Part shown: piece by piece, positions 55,732-62,890 of the stretch
Layout: each line of letters opens with the position of its first letter
Position numbering within the stretch: the first letter of the stretch is position 1
Source: Amycolatopsis sp. DSM 110486
GTDB lineage: Bacteria > Actinomycetota > Actinomycetes > Mycobacteriales > Pseudonocardiaceae
Length of the DNA: 64,000 nucleotides
Assembly (NCBI RefSeq): GCF_019468465.1
Contig: NZ_CP080519.1
Coordinates: 7,123,001-7,187,000 of the forward strand
Direction of reading: 5' to 3'
The notes under the pieces: model-generated
The model's input: the letters and a program-made list of their open reading frames with translations, nothing else
Databases searched by the model: none
Told to the model about the DNA's origin: nothing
Position numbers and translations under genes: made by a program

Positions 55732-56937
55732 TCAGATCACGCCGCCGGCGCGCAGGCGCGCGCGGGCCTCGTCGTCGAAGCCGAGCTCGGCCAGCACGTC
55801 TTCGGTGTGCTCGCCGAGCTCCGGCCCGAGCGTCCGTACGCTGCCCGGGTGCTCGCCGAGCGCGGGGACGACGCCGGGGAAGGTGACCTCGACGTCGTTG
55901 TCGTCGATGCGCACGGTTCGGCGCTGGTGCATGCCGCGGGCCTCGAAGTGCGGGTCCTTGGTGATGTCCTCGGCGGTGAGGATGGGGCCGCAGGGCACGT
56001 CGGCGGCACGCAGCGTCGTCTCGGCGGCTTCCTGCGAACGGCCCTGCGCCCAGTCGCCGATGACCTGGTCGAGGCGGGCGGAGTTGGCGACGCGGCCGGC
56101 GTTGTCGGCCAGCGCCGGGTCGTCGGCGAGATCGGGGCGGCCGATGGCGTGGGCGAGGCGGCGGAAGATGGCGTCGCCGTTGCCGCTCACGACGATGTAC
56201 TTGCCGTCGCCGCAGCGGTAGGTGTTCGACGGCGCGATGCCGGGCAGCGCGGAGCCGGCGGGCTCGCGGACCACGCCGAACGCGTCGAAGTCCGGGACCA
56301 GCGATTCCATCAGCGAGTAGACGGCCTCGTACAGCGCGACGTCGACGGTCTCGCCCCCGCCGCCCTCGCGTTCGCGGCGCAGCAGGCCCATCAGCGCGCC
56401 GATCACGGCATACAGACCGGCGACGGAGTCGGCGAGGCTCACGCCGACGCGCGTCGGCGGGCGGTCGGGGTACCCGGTGAGCGCGCGCAGGCCGCCGACG
56501 GCCTCGGCGACGCCGCCGAAGCCCGGCCGGTCGCGGTACGGGCCGGTCTGGCCGTAGCCGGACACGCGCACGAGGACGAGGCCGGGGTTGAGCTGCTTGA
56601 GCTCGTCCGGGCCCAGGCCCCAGCGTTCGAGCGTGCCGGGGCGGAAGTTCTCGAGGACGACGTCGGCCTTCGCGATGAGCTTGCGCGCGACGTCCTGGCC
56701 CTCGGGGGAGCGCAGGTCGAGCGTGACGGAGCGCTTGTTCCGGCCCAGTGTGCGGAAGAGCAGGGAGGTGTCACCCGCGTGCAGGCGCCAGCGGCGCAGC
56801 TCGTCGCCGCTGCCCGGGCGCTCGACCTTCACGACGTCGGCGCCGAAGTCGGCCAGCAGTCTGCCGGCGGTGGGCGCGGCGACGAAGTTGCCCAGTTCGA
56901 CCACCCGCACTCCGGTGAGAGGGCCTCGATTGCTCAT
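55732..56937 (-). CDS. CaiB/BaiF-type (family III) CoA transferase
   Basis: 401 residues. It has the N-terminal Rossmann start GVRVVELGNFVAAPTAGRLL, DFGADVVKVERPGSGDELRR, the catalytic Asp in VGVSLADSVAGLYAVIGALM (about 168), and a C-terminal LGEHTEDVLAELGFDDEARA. ATG 56937 is chosen because the protein begins naturally there; the frame is open 21 codons further. The IclR gene is divergent with a 124-bp gap holding a CACATAGTG box. It transfers CoA between acids, and with the HMG-CoA-lyase-like gene it likely activates and cleaves a substituted dicarboxylate. Confidence 0.9.
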   Translation of the reverse strand: MSNRGPLTGVRVVELGNFVAAPTAGRLLADFGADVVKVERPGSGDELRRWRLHAGDTSLLFRTLGRNKRSVTLDLRSPEGQDVARKLIAKADVVLENFRPGTLERWGLGPDELKQLNPGLVLVRVSGYGQTGPYRDRPGFGGVAEAVGGLRALTGYPDRPPTRVGVSLADSVAGLYAVIGALMGLLRREREGGGGETVDVALYEAVYSLMESLVPDFDAFGVVREPAGSALPGIAPSNTYRCGDGKYIVVSGNGDAIFRRLAHAIGRPDLADDPALADNAGRVANSARLDQVIGDWAQGRSQEAAETTLRAADVPCGPILTAEDITKDPHFEARGMHQRRTVRIDDNDVEVTFPGVVPALGEHPGSVRTLGPELGEHTEDVLAELGFDDEARARLRAGGVI

Positions 56938-56951
56938 GATCACGCTCCAAC

Positions 56952-56960
56952 CACATAGTG
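56952..56960. promoter_or_regulatory. CACATAGTG box before the CoA transferase gene
   Basis: The 9-mer CACATAGTG (CAC-ATA-GTG, near-symmetric) lies 15 bp upstream of ATG 56937. The same 9-mer recurs at 58216-58224 in front of the MFS gene, on the other side of the IclR regulator. The sites are the best candidates for the IclR operator; the word is AT-rich in a GC-rich window, so two copies around one regulator are unlikely by chance. Confidence 0.5.
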
Positions 56961-57061
56961 AGTTGCAAACCCAGAATACGGGTGTGCGTGTCGCCGTCAA
57001 GACGATCGAGGCTGACTACACTCGGCGAAACAGTCGGGTGGGTCACAGAAGCGGGGCGGCG

Positions 57062-57853
57062 ATGGCGGAAGAGCGGGGCGGCACCGCGCCGGTGCTGGTG
57101 CTGCGCAAGTTCAAGCAGATCCTCGAGTCGTTCACGATCGAGGAGCCCGAGCTGACCCTGCAGCAGATCACCCGCGCCACCGGCCTGCCGGCCAGCACCT
57201 GCCAGCGGCTGGTGCACAACCTCGTGCGCGAAGGCTTCCTCGACCGGTACGACGACACCTACCGCGTCGGGCTCGGCCTCGTGCGCTGGGCCGCGCCGGG
57301 CACCTTCGGCCTCGACCTCGTGCGGCTCGTGCGTCCCGTGCTGCACAAACTGCGCGACGACTCGGGCGAGACGGCCTGCCTGTACGTGCGCGACGGCGCC
57401 TTCCGCACGGTGGTGTCGCTGGCCGAGTCGCGCCACCCCGTGATCCGGCTGTTCGTGGTCGGCATGGTGATGCCGCTGCACGCCGGCTCGGCCGGGAAGG
57501 TCTTCCTGGCGTGGGACCGGCTGGCGCTGCGTGACGCCGTCGGGCACGGCCTGGCGCGCTTCACCGAGCACACGATCGTCGACATCGACCTGCTCAACCA
57601 GCAGCTCGCCCAGGTCCGCGCCGACGGCTACGCCAGCAGCTTCGAGGAACGCGACCTCGGCGCGGCCTCGCTGAGCGCCCCGGTGTTCGGGCTGACGGGC
57701 GAGCTGAGCGCCGTGATCGGCATCGGCGCGCCGACGCAGCGCATGACGTCGGCCGACGTGCCGCGCCTGGCGCCGCTGGTGCTCGACGCGGCGGCCGCGG
57801 CGTCGGAACGCCTGGGATACCGCGCGGGAATGGCCCGCGACGTCATCGGCTGA
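57062..57853 (+). CDS. IclR-family transcriptional regulator
   Basis: 263 residues. N-terminal winged helix (KFKQILESFTIEEPELTLQQ, ITRATGLPASTCQRLVHNLV), effector domain with ETACLYVRDGAFRTVVSLAE and MVMPLHAGSAGKVFLAWDRL, and SFEERDLGAASLSAPVFGLT near the end. It lies between the CoA transferase (divergent) and the MFS transporter (same strand, 425 bp ahead). IclR proteins sense aromatic or aliphatic acids. The shared CACATAGTG boxes suggest that it controls both sides. Confidence 0.88.
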   Translation: MAEERGGTAPVLVLRKFKQILESFTIEEPELTLQQITRATGLPASTCQRLVHNLVREGFLDRYDDTYRVGLGLVRWAAPGTFGLDLVRLVRPVLHKLRDDSGETACLYVRDGAFRTVVSLAESRHPVIRLFVVGMVMPLHAGSAGKVFLAWDRLALRDAVGHGLARFTEHTIVDIDLLNQQLAQVRADGYASSFEERDLGAASLSAPVFGLTGELSAVIGIGAPTQRMTSADVPRLAPLVLDAAAAASERLGYRAGMARDVIG

Positions 57854-58278
57854 CTTCGGCGCCGCTGCGCGGTGTCGTGAGTGGTCGGTTGGTGGAGCGC
57901 GGGCCACCGAAGACAACCGCTAGCGCTGCAGCGTGGGTACGTGCCCTTCACGGACCGCGCTACCCCGGGGCGAGTTCGCGCTGGTCGGCGCGCGGGGGAG
58001 TGGTCTCACTGTCCGTTGTGGCTGATTCGCCGGTTTCGTCGCGGAGTGAAGATTTCTTGTCGTGCGATGCGACCGCGCGGATTGCCACCCTTCGTGCTGG
58101 TGAGGGGCCTGCCGGGGGTGGATCCGTCCCGATCGGTGGACCCCTCAGGCTGATCCACAACGCTCCGCGACCCTTGACGTCCGCGCGCCTACCGCCACAT
58201 CATGGGGGCACGAATCACATAGTGGATCCTGCCTTACGCTGGATCCGCGCGGCCATGAACTGTCAAAGGAGACGACGG
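57854..58278. other. Intergenic region before the MFS gene
   Basis: This 425-bp gap holds no gene I can support; short open frames are shadow-like. Near its end are the CACATAGTG box (58216-58224) and TGGATCC repeated at 58223-58229 and 58240-58246, around TTACGC. These are probably the promoter and operator of the MFS gene, with the ribosome site AAAGGAG at 58265-58271. Confidence 0.5.
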
Positions 58279-59658
58279 ATGGCGAACCCCCTCGACACGG
58301 CGGAGCCGGGGACGGCCGCGGTCGCGGCGCGGCTCGACCGGCTGCCGGTCACCCGCACCCATCGGCGCGCGACCGTCGCCGTCGGGCTCGGTCTGTTCTT
58401 CGAGTTCTACGAGGTGTTCCTGACCGGGACGATCAGCGCGGTGCTGGTCAGCGAGTTCAAGCTCAGCAAAGCGGCGCTCCCGCCGCTGCTGGCCTCGACC
58501 TTCCTCGGCATGTTCTTCGGCGCGCTGCTGCTCGGCCGCCTGGCCGACCGCTTCGGCCGGCGCGGGGCGTTCCTGCTCAACCTGGCGCTGTACTCGTTCT
58601 TCTCGCTACTCGGCGCGTTCAGCGGCAACGCGATCATGCTGCTGATCACCCGGTTCTTCGCCGGTGTGGGCCTCGGCGCCGAACCGCCGCTGGCCGACAC
58701 CTACCTCACCGACCTGCTGCCCGCCCGCAAGCGCGGCAAGCTGATCGCGTGGGCGTACACGCTCGCGTTCTGCGGTGTGCCGGTCGTCGGCTTCCTCGCG
58801 AAGGGGCTCACGGAGGGGTCGTTCCTGGGCATCGCCGGCTGGCGCTGGCTGTTCGTGATCGGCGCGCTCGGCGCCGGCGTGGTGTTCCTGCTGCGCCGCG
58901 GCCTGCCGGAGTCGCCGCGCTGGCTGCACTCGGTGGGGCGCACGCAGGAGGCGGAGACCGTGATCCGGGGTCTCGAGGCCGAGGCGGGCCAGGCCCCGGC
59001 CGAGGAGCCCGCGCCCGCACCGGTCGAGAAGCCCGTGCGCAAGGCCGCGCCGGTCCGTGACCTGTTCGGGCCGACGTACCGCCGTCGCACGATCATGATG
59101 ACGATTTTCCACGTGTTGCAGACCATCGGCTACTACGGCTTCGGCACGATGGTCCCGCTCGTGCTCGCCGCGAAGGGCTACCCGGTTTCGCAGTCGCTGC
59201 TGTTCACCGCGCTGACGTTCCTGGGCTACCCGGTGGGCTCGGCGTTGTCGCTGCCGCTCGTGGAACGCTTGGAGCGCAAGCACTTGGTCATCGGTTCGGT
59301 GCTCGCGATGGCGGTGTTCGGCCTCGCGTTCGGGCTCGCGAACTCCATTGCTCTCGCCATCGTGTTCGGCTTCATCTACACGGCGATCAGCAACGTGTTC
59401 TCGAACTCCTACCACATCTACCAGGCCGAGATCTTCCCGACGGCGCTGCGCTCCACGGCGTCGAGCGGCACGTACTCGATCTCGCGGCTGGCGAGTGGCC
59501 TGATGCCGTTCGTGCTGGTCCCGCTGCTCGACAGCTCGGGCGCGACCACGCTGTTCGTGGTGATCGGCGCGGCGCTCGTGCTGGTGGCGCTGGACATCGC
59601 GATCCTCGGCCCGCGCACCACAGGCCGCTCGGTGGAGAACGTGGCCGGGGAAGGCTGA
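58279..59658 (+). CDS. MFS transporter, metabolite:proton symporter-like
   Basis: 459 residues, twelve helices. First helix region RATVAVGLGLFFEFYEVFLT; motif A-like LLGRLADRFGRRGAFLLNLA (loop 2-3); RGLPESPRWLHSVGRTQEAE; the central cytoplasmic loop is Pro/Glu/Ala-rich; and a second-half YQAEIFPTALRSTASSGTYS. The pattern FFEFYEVFLTG and AEIFPTALR is that of the aromatic/organic acid symporters. ATG 58279 has AAAGGAG in front. The protein likely imports the acid used by the CoA transferase and HMG-CoA-lyase-like enzyme. Confidence 0.85.
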   Translation: MANPLDTAEPGTAAVAARLDRLPVTRTHRRATVAVGLGLFFEFYEVFLTGTISAVLVSEFKLSKAALPPLLASTFLGMFFGALLLGRLADRFGRRGAFLLNLALYSFFSLLGAFSGNAIMLLITRFFAGVGLGAEPPLADTYLTDLLPARKRGKLIAWAYTLAFCGVPVVGFLAKGLTEGSFLGIAGWRWLFVIGALGAGVVFLLRRGLPESPRWLHSVGRTQEAETVIRGLEAEAGQAPAEEPAPAPVEKPVRKAAPVRDLFGPTYRRRTIMMTIFHVLQTIGYYGFGTMVPLVLAAKGYPVSQSLLFTALTFLGYPVGSALSLPLVERLERKHLVIGSVLAMAVFGLAFGLANSIALAIVFGFIYTAISNVFSNSYHIYQAEIFPTALRSTASSGTYSISRLASGLMPFVLVPLLDSSGATTLFVVIGAALVLVALDIAILGPRTTGRSVENVAGEG

Positions 59659-59672
59659 CCGCTGCGGACATA

Positions 59673-60167
59673 ATGGGCCTCGTGGAAGATCTGGTCGAGG
59701 AGTACGGCCCGCGGTGGGAATCCGGGCCGTACGAACGGGGAACCGACGGACCGCGCGTGATCCTGGTCGGCACGGACACATCGCCGACGGGGTTGCGCGC
59801 GGCTTCGTATGCGGCGGGTCTGGCTCGGCGCCAGCGGGCGCGGCTGGTGGTCGTGTACGTCGCGGCGCCGTCGATGTGGGCCGGGCTGGCCGCGGCCGCC
59901 GTGGTCGACGTCGAGCAGCAGACGTTCACCGAGGAGATCGCGCAGCTGCGGTCCGAGCTGCACGGCCGCGCGGACGAACTCGGGGTGCCGGTGACGTTCG
60001 TCGTGCGCCGCGGCGAGGCCTATCCGGAGCTGAAGGAAGCCGCACTCGAGGCGAGTGCCGACATGGTCGTGGTCGGAGCGTCGGAGCAGGGCGGGCACCG
60101 GCTCGTCGGCTCGGTGGGCAACCGGCTGGTGCGCGCGGGGATCTGGCCCGTGGTCGTGGTGCCGTGA
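59673..60167 (+). CDS. Universal stress protein (UspA-like)
   Basis: 164 residues, single USP domain. Strand 1 is PRVILVGTDTSPTGLRAASY; the ATP-binding loop is in ADMVVVGASEQGGHRLVGSV and GNRLVRAGIWPVVVV (G-x2-G-x9-G-type). ATG 59673 begins 14 bp after the MFS stop; GTG 59682 is an alternative. It may be cotranscribed with the transporter. Stress-related ATP-binding role by family only. Confidence 0.85.
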   Translation: MGLVEDLVEEYGPRWESGPYERGTDGPRVILVGTDTSPTGLRAASYAAGLARRQRARLVVVYVAAPSMWAGLAAAAVVDVEQQTFTEEIAQLRSELHGRADELGVPVTFVVRRGEAYPELKEAALEASADMVVVGASEQGGHRLVGSVGNRLVRAGIWPVVVVP

Positions 60168-60196
60168 CCAGCGGACGTTGACAGGCGCGCGCGATT

Positions 60197-60234
60197 CGGT
60201 AAAAATTCTGAACCGGTAAGTTTCCTGAACCGGT
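60197..60234. repeat. 17-bp iterated direct repeat before the HsaA-like gene
   Basis: CGGTAAAAATTCTGAAC (60197-60213), CGGTAAGTTTCCTGAAC (60214-60230) and a partial CGGT (60231-60234) repeat with an exact 17-bp period. CTGAACCGGT occurs twice within it. It lies 13-50 bp upstream of the GTG start and near the promoter. It probably binds a regulator, with the HxlR protein at 62422 as a candidate. Confidence 0.7.
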
Positions 60235-60246
60235 CGGAGGACGACA

Positions 60247-61371
60247 GTGGGCACTCGCGACGACCTGCTCGACAAGGCACAACCCGTGGCCGCGGCGGCC
60301 GCCGAGCACGCCGGCGAAACCGAACGGCGTCGCGCGCTGGCGCCCGAGGTCGTGTCGGCGGCTCGGGCTTCGGGCCTGTTCCGCGCGGGGCTGCCGGCTT
60401 CTTTGGGCGGCTCGGAACCTTCCGCGGCGGCGATCTTGCGGGCCGCCGAGCGCGTGGCCGAGGCCGACGCGTCGGCGGGCTGGTGCGTGTCGATCGCGGC
60501 CACGAGCAGCCTGCTGGGCGCGTACCTGCCGGAGAAGGGCGGCCAGGAGGTCTTCGGTGACCCCGATGCCGTCGCCGCCGGCGTGTGGGCGCCGCGCGGC
60601 AAGGCCGTGGCCGTGGACGGCGGGGTCACGGTGTCGGGGCGCTGGTCGTTCTGCAGCGGCGTGACGCACGCGGACTGGATCTTCCTGGGCGTCGTGCTCG
60701 ACGGGAAGCTCGTGGTCGCCGCGATTCCCACGGCTGAGCTGGAAATCCACGACACGTGGCACACGTCGGGCCTGCGCGGCACCGGCAGCCACGACACGAG
60801 CGCCGACACGGTGTTCGTGCCCGACCACCGGCTTCTGTCCGTTGTGGACGGTCCGCCCGCCGGCGCCGGGCAGCTGCACCGGTTCCCGCTGTTCGGGTTC
60901 TTCGCCGCGTCCATCTCCGCCGCCGCACTGGGCAACGCGCGCGGTGCCATCACGGAGTTCGTGGAGCTCGCCGCGGCCAAGCACCCCAGCGGCTCGCGCC
61001 GCTCGCTCGCCGAACGCACCGCCACACAAAGCGCCGTCGCCGAGGCCGAGGCTTCCCTGCGCGCCGCCCGCGAGTTCTACTACCGCGCGATCGACGACGC
61101 TTGGCAGGCGGCCTTGTCCGATTCCGTTGTGCCGGACGACCTTCGCCTCGCCTTGCGCCTTGCGTGCACCCACGCGGTCCGCATCTCGGCCGACGTCGCG
61201 CGCTCCCTCTACGACCTCGGCGGCGGCTCGGCGATCTACGAAACGTCCCCCCTGCAACGCCGCTTCCGCGACGCCCACACCGCCACGGCACACTTCCAGG
61301 TGAATCCCGCGACGTTCGAGCTGACCGGCCGCCTGCTGCTGGGCCTGCCCACTGAAACGGCTCAGCTGTGA
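60247..61371 (+). CDS. Acyl-CoA-dehydrogenase-fold flavin monooxygenase (HsaA/HpaB-like)
   Basis: 374 residues of the acyl-CoA dehydrogenase superfamily, two-component hydroxylase branch. N-terminal helical part AARASGLFRAGLPASLGGSE, EADASAGWCVSIAATSSLLG, middle beta part VSGRWSFCSGVTHADWIFLG, and C-terminal helices QRRFRDAHTATAHFQVNPAT. The C-terminal phrase DAHTATAHF matches HsaA-type enzymes. No flavin reductase gene is adjacent. GTG 60247 follows GGAGG. Its stop overlaps a 35-codon frame and the LLM gene follows. Aromatic or heterocyclic hydroxylation is likely. Confidence 0.85.
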   Translation: MGTRDDLLDKAQPVAAAAAEHAGETERRRALAPEVVSAARASGLFRAGLPASLGGSEPSAAAILRAAERVAEADASAGWCVSIAATSSLLGAYLPEKGGQEVFGDPDAVAAGVWAPRGKAVAVDGGVTVSGRWSFCSGVTHADWIFLGVVLDGKLVVAAIPTAELEIHDTWHTSGLRGTGSHDTSADTVFVPDHRLLSVVDGPPAGAGQLHRFPLFGFFAASISAAALGNARGAITEFVELAAAKHPSGSRRSLAERTATQSAVAEAEASLRAAREFYYRAIDDAWQAALSDSVVPDDLRLALRLACTHAVRISADVARSLYDLGGGSAIYETSPLQRRFRDAHTATAHFQVNPATFELTGRLLLGLPTETAQL

Positions 61372-61475
61372 CCGCGGTGGGTGTGGTGACGCCGGTGGCC
61401 GCCGACATCAAGGTGGTTCGCCGGGTGATCGGGCCGGCGTTGCTCGGCTTGACGAGTGGAGTGGTGCAGCGGTGA
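61368..61475 (+). CDS. Tiny 35-codon frame, possible remnant of an LLM-like gene
   Basis: The GTG frame 61368-61475 overlaps the HsaA-like stop at its start and the LLM start at its end. It encodes VTAVGVVTPVAADIKVVRRV and IGPALLGLTSGVVQR. The first nine codons match the beginning of the next gene (VTAIGVVTP) with most changes at third codon positions, as in diverged paralogues. It may be the stump of a deleted paralogue or a translated coupling linker. Whether it makes a functional peptide is unknown. Confidence 0.4.
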   Translation: MTAVGVVTPVAADIKVVRRVIGPALLGLTSGVVQR

Positions 61476-62425
61476 CCGCGATCGGGGTTGTCACGCCGTT
61501 CTGGCTGGATCGGCCGGCGGCCGAGGCCGTGGACATCGCCGTGGAGGCGGACCGCAATGGGTTCGGGGAGTTGTGGGTCGGGGAGATGGCGACGTTCGAC
61601 GCGTTCGCGCTCGCGACGGCCGTCGGCCTGCGGACGGAGCGGATCGGGGTGAAGGTCGGGCCGTTGCCGCTCGGGGTGCGGACGCCGGTGGCGCTGGGGC
61701 TTGGCGTGGCGTCGGTCGCGGCGCTGGCGCGCAGGCCCGTGGGGCTGGCGCTGGGTGGGTCGAGCCCGGCGATCGTCAACGGCTGGCACGACCGGCCGTG
61801 GGACCACGCGGCCCTGCGGATGCGGGAGACCGTGGCCGCGGTCCGGACCGTCCTCGAGGGACAGCGACTCTCGGTTCACGGGAAACACGTGCGCAGCAAC
61901 GGGTTCCGCCTGCGAGAGCCCGCGCCGGTGCCGATCACGGTGGCCGCGTTCGGGCCGGCGATGACGCGGGTGGCCGCGGAGATCGCGGACGAGGTCGTGC
62001 TGAACCTCGTGCCGCCTTCGCACGTTTCGCGCGTGCGCAAGGAGATCGACGGTCAGGCGCACGCCGCGGGCCGCACGCCGCCGCGGCTGGCCGTGTGGGT
62101 GCCCGTCGCGTTGAACCCGGGGGAGGCGACGCTGCGGCAGCTCGCGGCGCAGGCCAGCGTGTACCTGAGCCCGCCCGGCTATGGCGAGATGTTCGCCGAG
62201 CTGGGGTACGGCGAGCTCGTCGCCGCCGCGCGTTCCGGCGCCAAGCGCGCGTCGCTGGTGGTGCCGCCTTCGCTGGTCGCCGACGTCGGGGCGATTGGTT
62301 CCGCAGCCCAGGTGCGCGACCGCATCGCGGCCTACCACGCGGCGGGCGCCGACCACGTCGGCCTCGTCCCGGCCACGGCGGAAGACCCGGCCGGCCGCAC
62401 GCTGCTGCGCGAGCTGGCCCCGTGA
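61472..62425 (+). CDS. LLM-class flavin-dependent oxidoreductase
   Basis: 317 residues, luciferase-like TIM barrel. Start VTAIGVVTPFWLDRPAAEAV, then GFGELWVGEMATFDAFALAT, strand RIGVKVGPLPLG, PVGLALGGSSPAIVNGWHDR, PITVAAFGPAMTRVAAEIAD, and late VRDRIAAYHAAGADHVGLVP. Such enzymes use FMN or F420. Here F420 is possible since the host is actinobacterial, but no residue decides. GTG 61472 overlaps the tiny frame's stop and its own stop overlaps the HxlR start. Confidence 0.85.
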   Translation: MTAIGVVTPFWLDRPAAEAVDIAVEADRNGFGELWVGEMATFDAFALATAVGLRTERIGVKVGPLPLGVRTPVALGLGVASVAALARRPVGLALGGSSPAIVNGWHDRPWDHAALRMRETVAAVRTVLEGQRLSVHGKHVRSNGFRLREPAPVPITVAAFGPAMTRVAAEIADEVVLNLVPPSHVSRVRKEIDGQAHAAGRTPPRLAVWVPVALNPGEATLRQLAAQASVYLSPPGYGEMFAELGYGELVAAARSGAKRASLVVPPSLVADVGAIGSAAQVRDRIAAYHAAGADHVGLVPATAEDPAGRTLLRELAP

Positions 62426-62871
62426 CGGCCGGGTCGCACCGCTTCACGGCCGAGTCCGTCGGCCGGGCCCTCGACGTCCTCGGCGAGCGCTGGACACTGC
62501 TGATCCTGCGCGAGGCGTTCTTCGGCGTCCGGCGCTACGCCCAGTTCGCCCGCAACCTCGGCATCCCCCGCCCGACGCTGTCGGCGCGGCTCAAACAGCT
62601 CGTGGAACAGGGCGTGCTCGACCGCGTGGTCTACGCCACTGACCCGGACCGCCACGAATACCGCCTCACCACGACCGGCAAGGAGATCTTCCCGGCGCTG
62701 GTGATCCTCATGCGCTGGGGCGACGACCACCTGCCGACCCCCGACGGCCCCCCGCTCGTGCTGCGCCACTCCTGCGGCGAACCCGTCGCGCCGCGCCTGT
62801 CCTGCACCCACTGCGGCGACGAGATCACCACGGCGAACGTGACGCCCGAACCGGGCCCGGGCTACCACTGA
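62422..62871 (+). CDS. HxlR-family transcriptional regulator
   Basis: 149 residues. Winged helix SVGRALDVLGERWTLLILRE, YAQFARNLGIPRPTLSARLK, QGVLDRVVYATDPDRHEYRL, then a C-terminal Cys/His ribbon (HSCGEPVAPRLSCTHCGDEI) typical of long HxlR proteins and perhaps binding a metal. GTG 62422 overlaps the LLM stop (GTGA). It is cotranscribed with the flavin enzymes and could control the iterated-repeat promoter at 60197. Confidence 0.88.
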   Translation: MTAGSHRFTAESVGRALDVLGERWTLLILREAFFGVRRYAQFARNLGIPRPTLSARLKQLVEQGVLDRVVYATDPDRHEYRLTTTGKEIFPALVILMRWGDDHLPTPDGPPLVLRHSCGEPVAPRLSCTHCGDEITTANVTPEPGPGYH

Positions 62872-62890
62872 CCCAGGCCCGGTCGGGAGC

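Noticed and set aside
57881..58153. A 90-codon plus-strand frame in the gap before the MFS gene
   Set aside because: Composition is shadow-like, no ribosome site and no recognisable domain; the region is better explained as promoter sequence.
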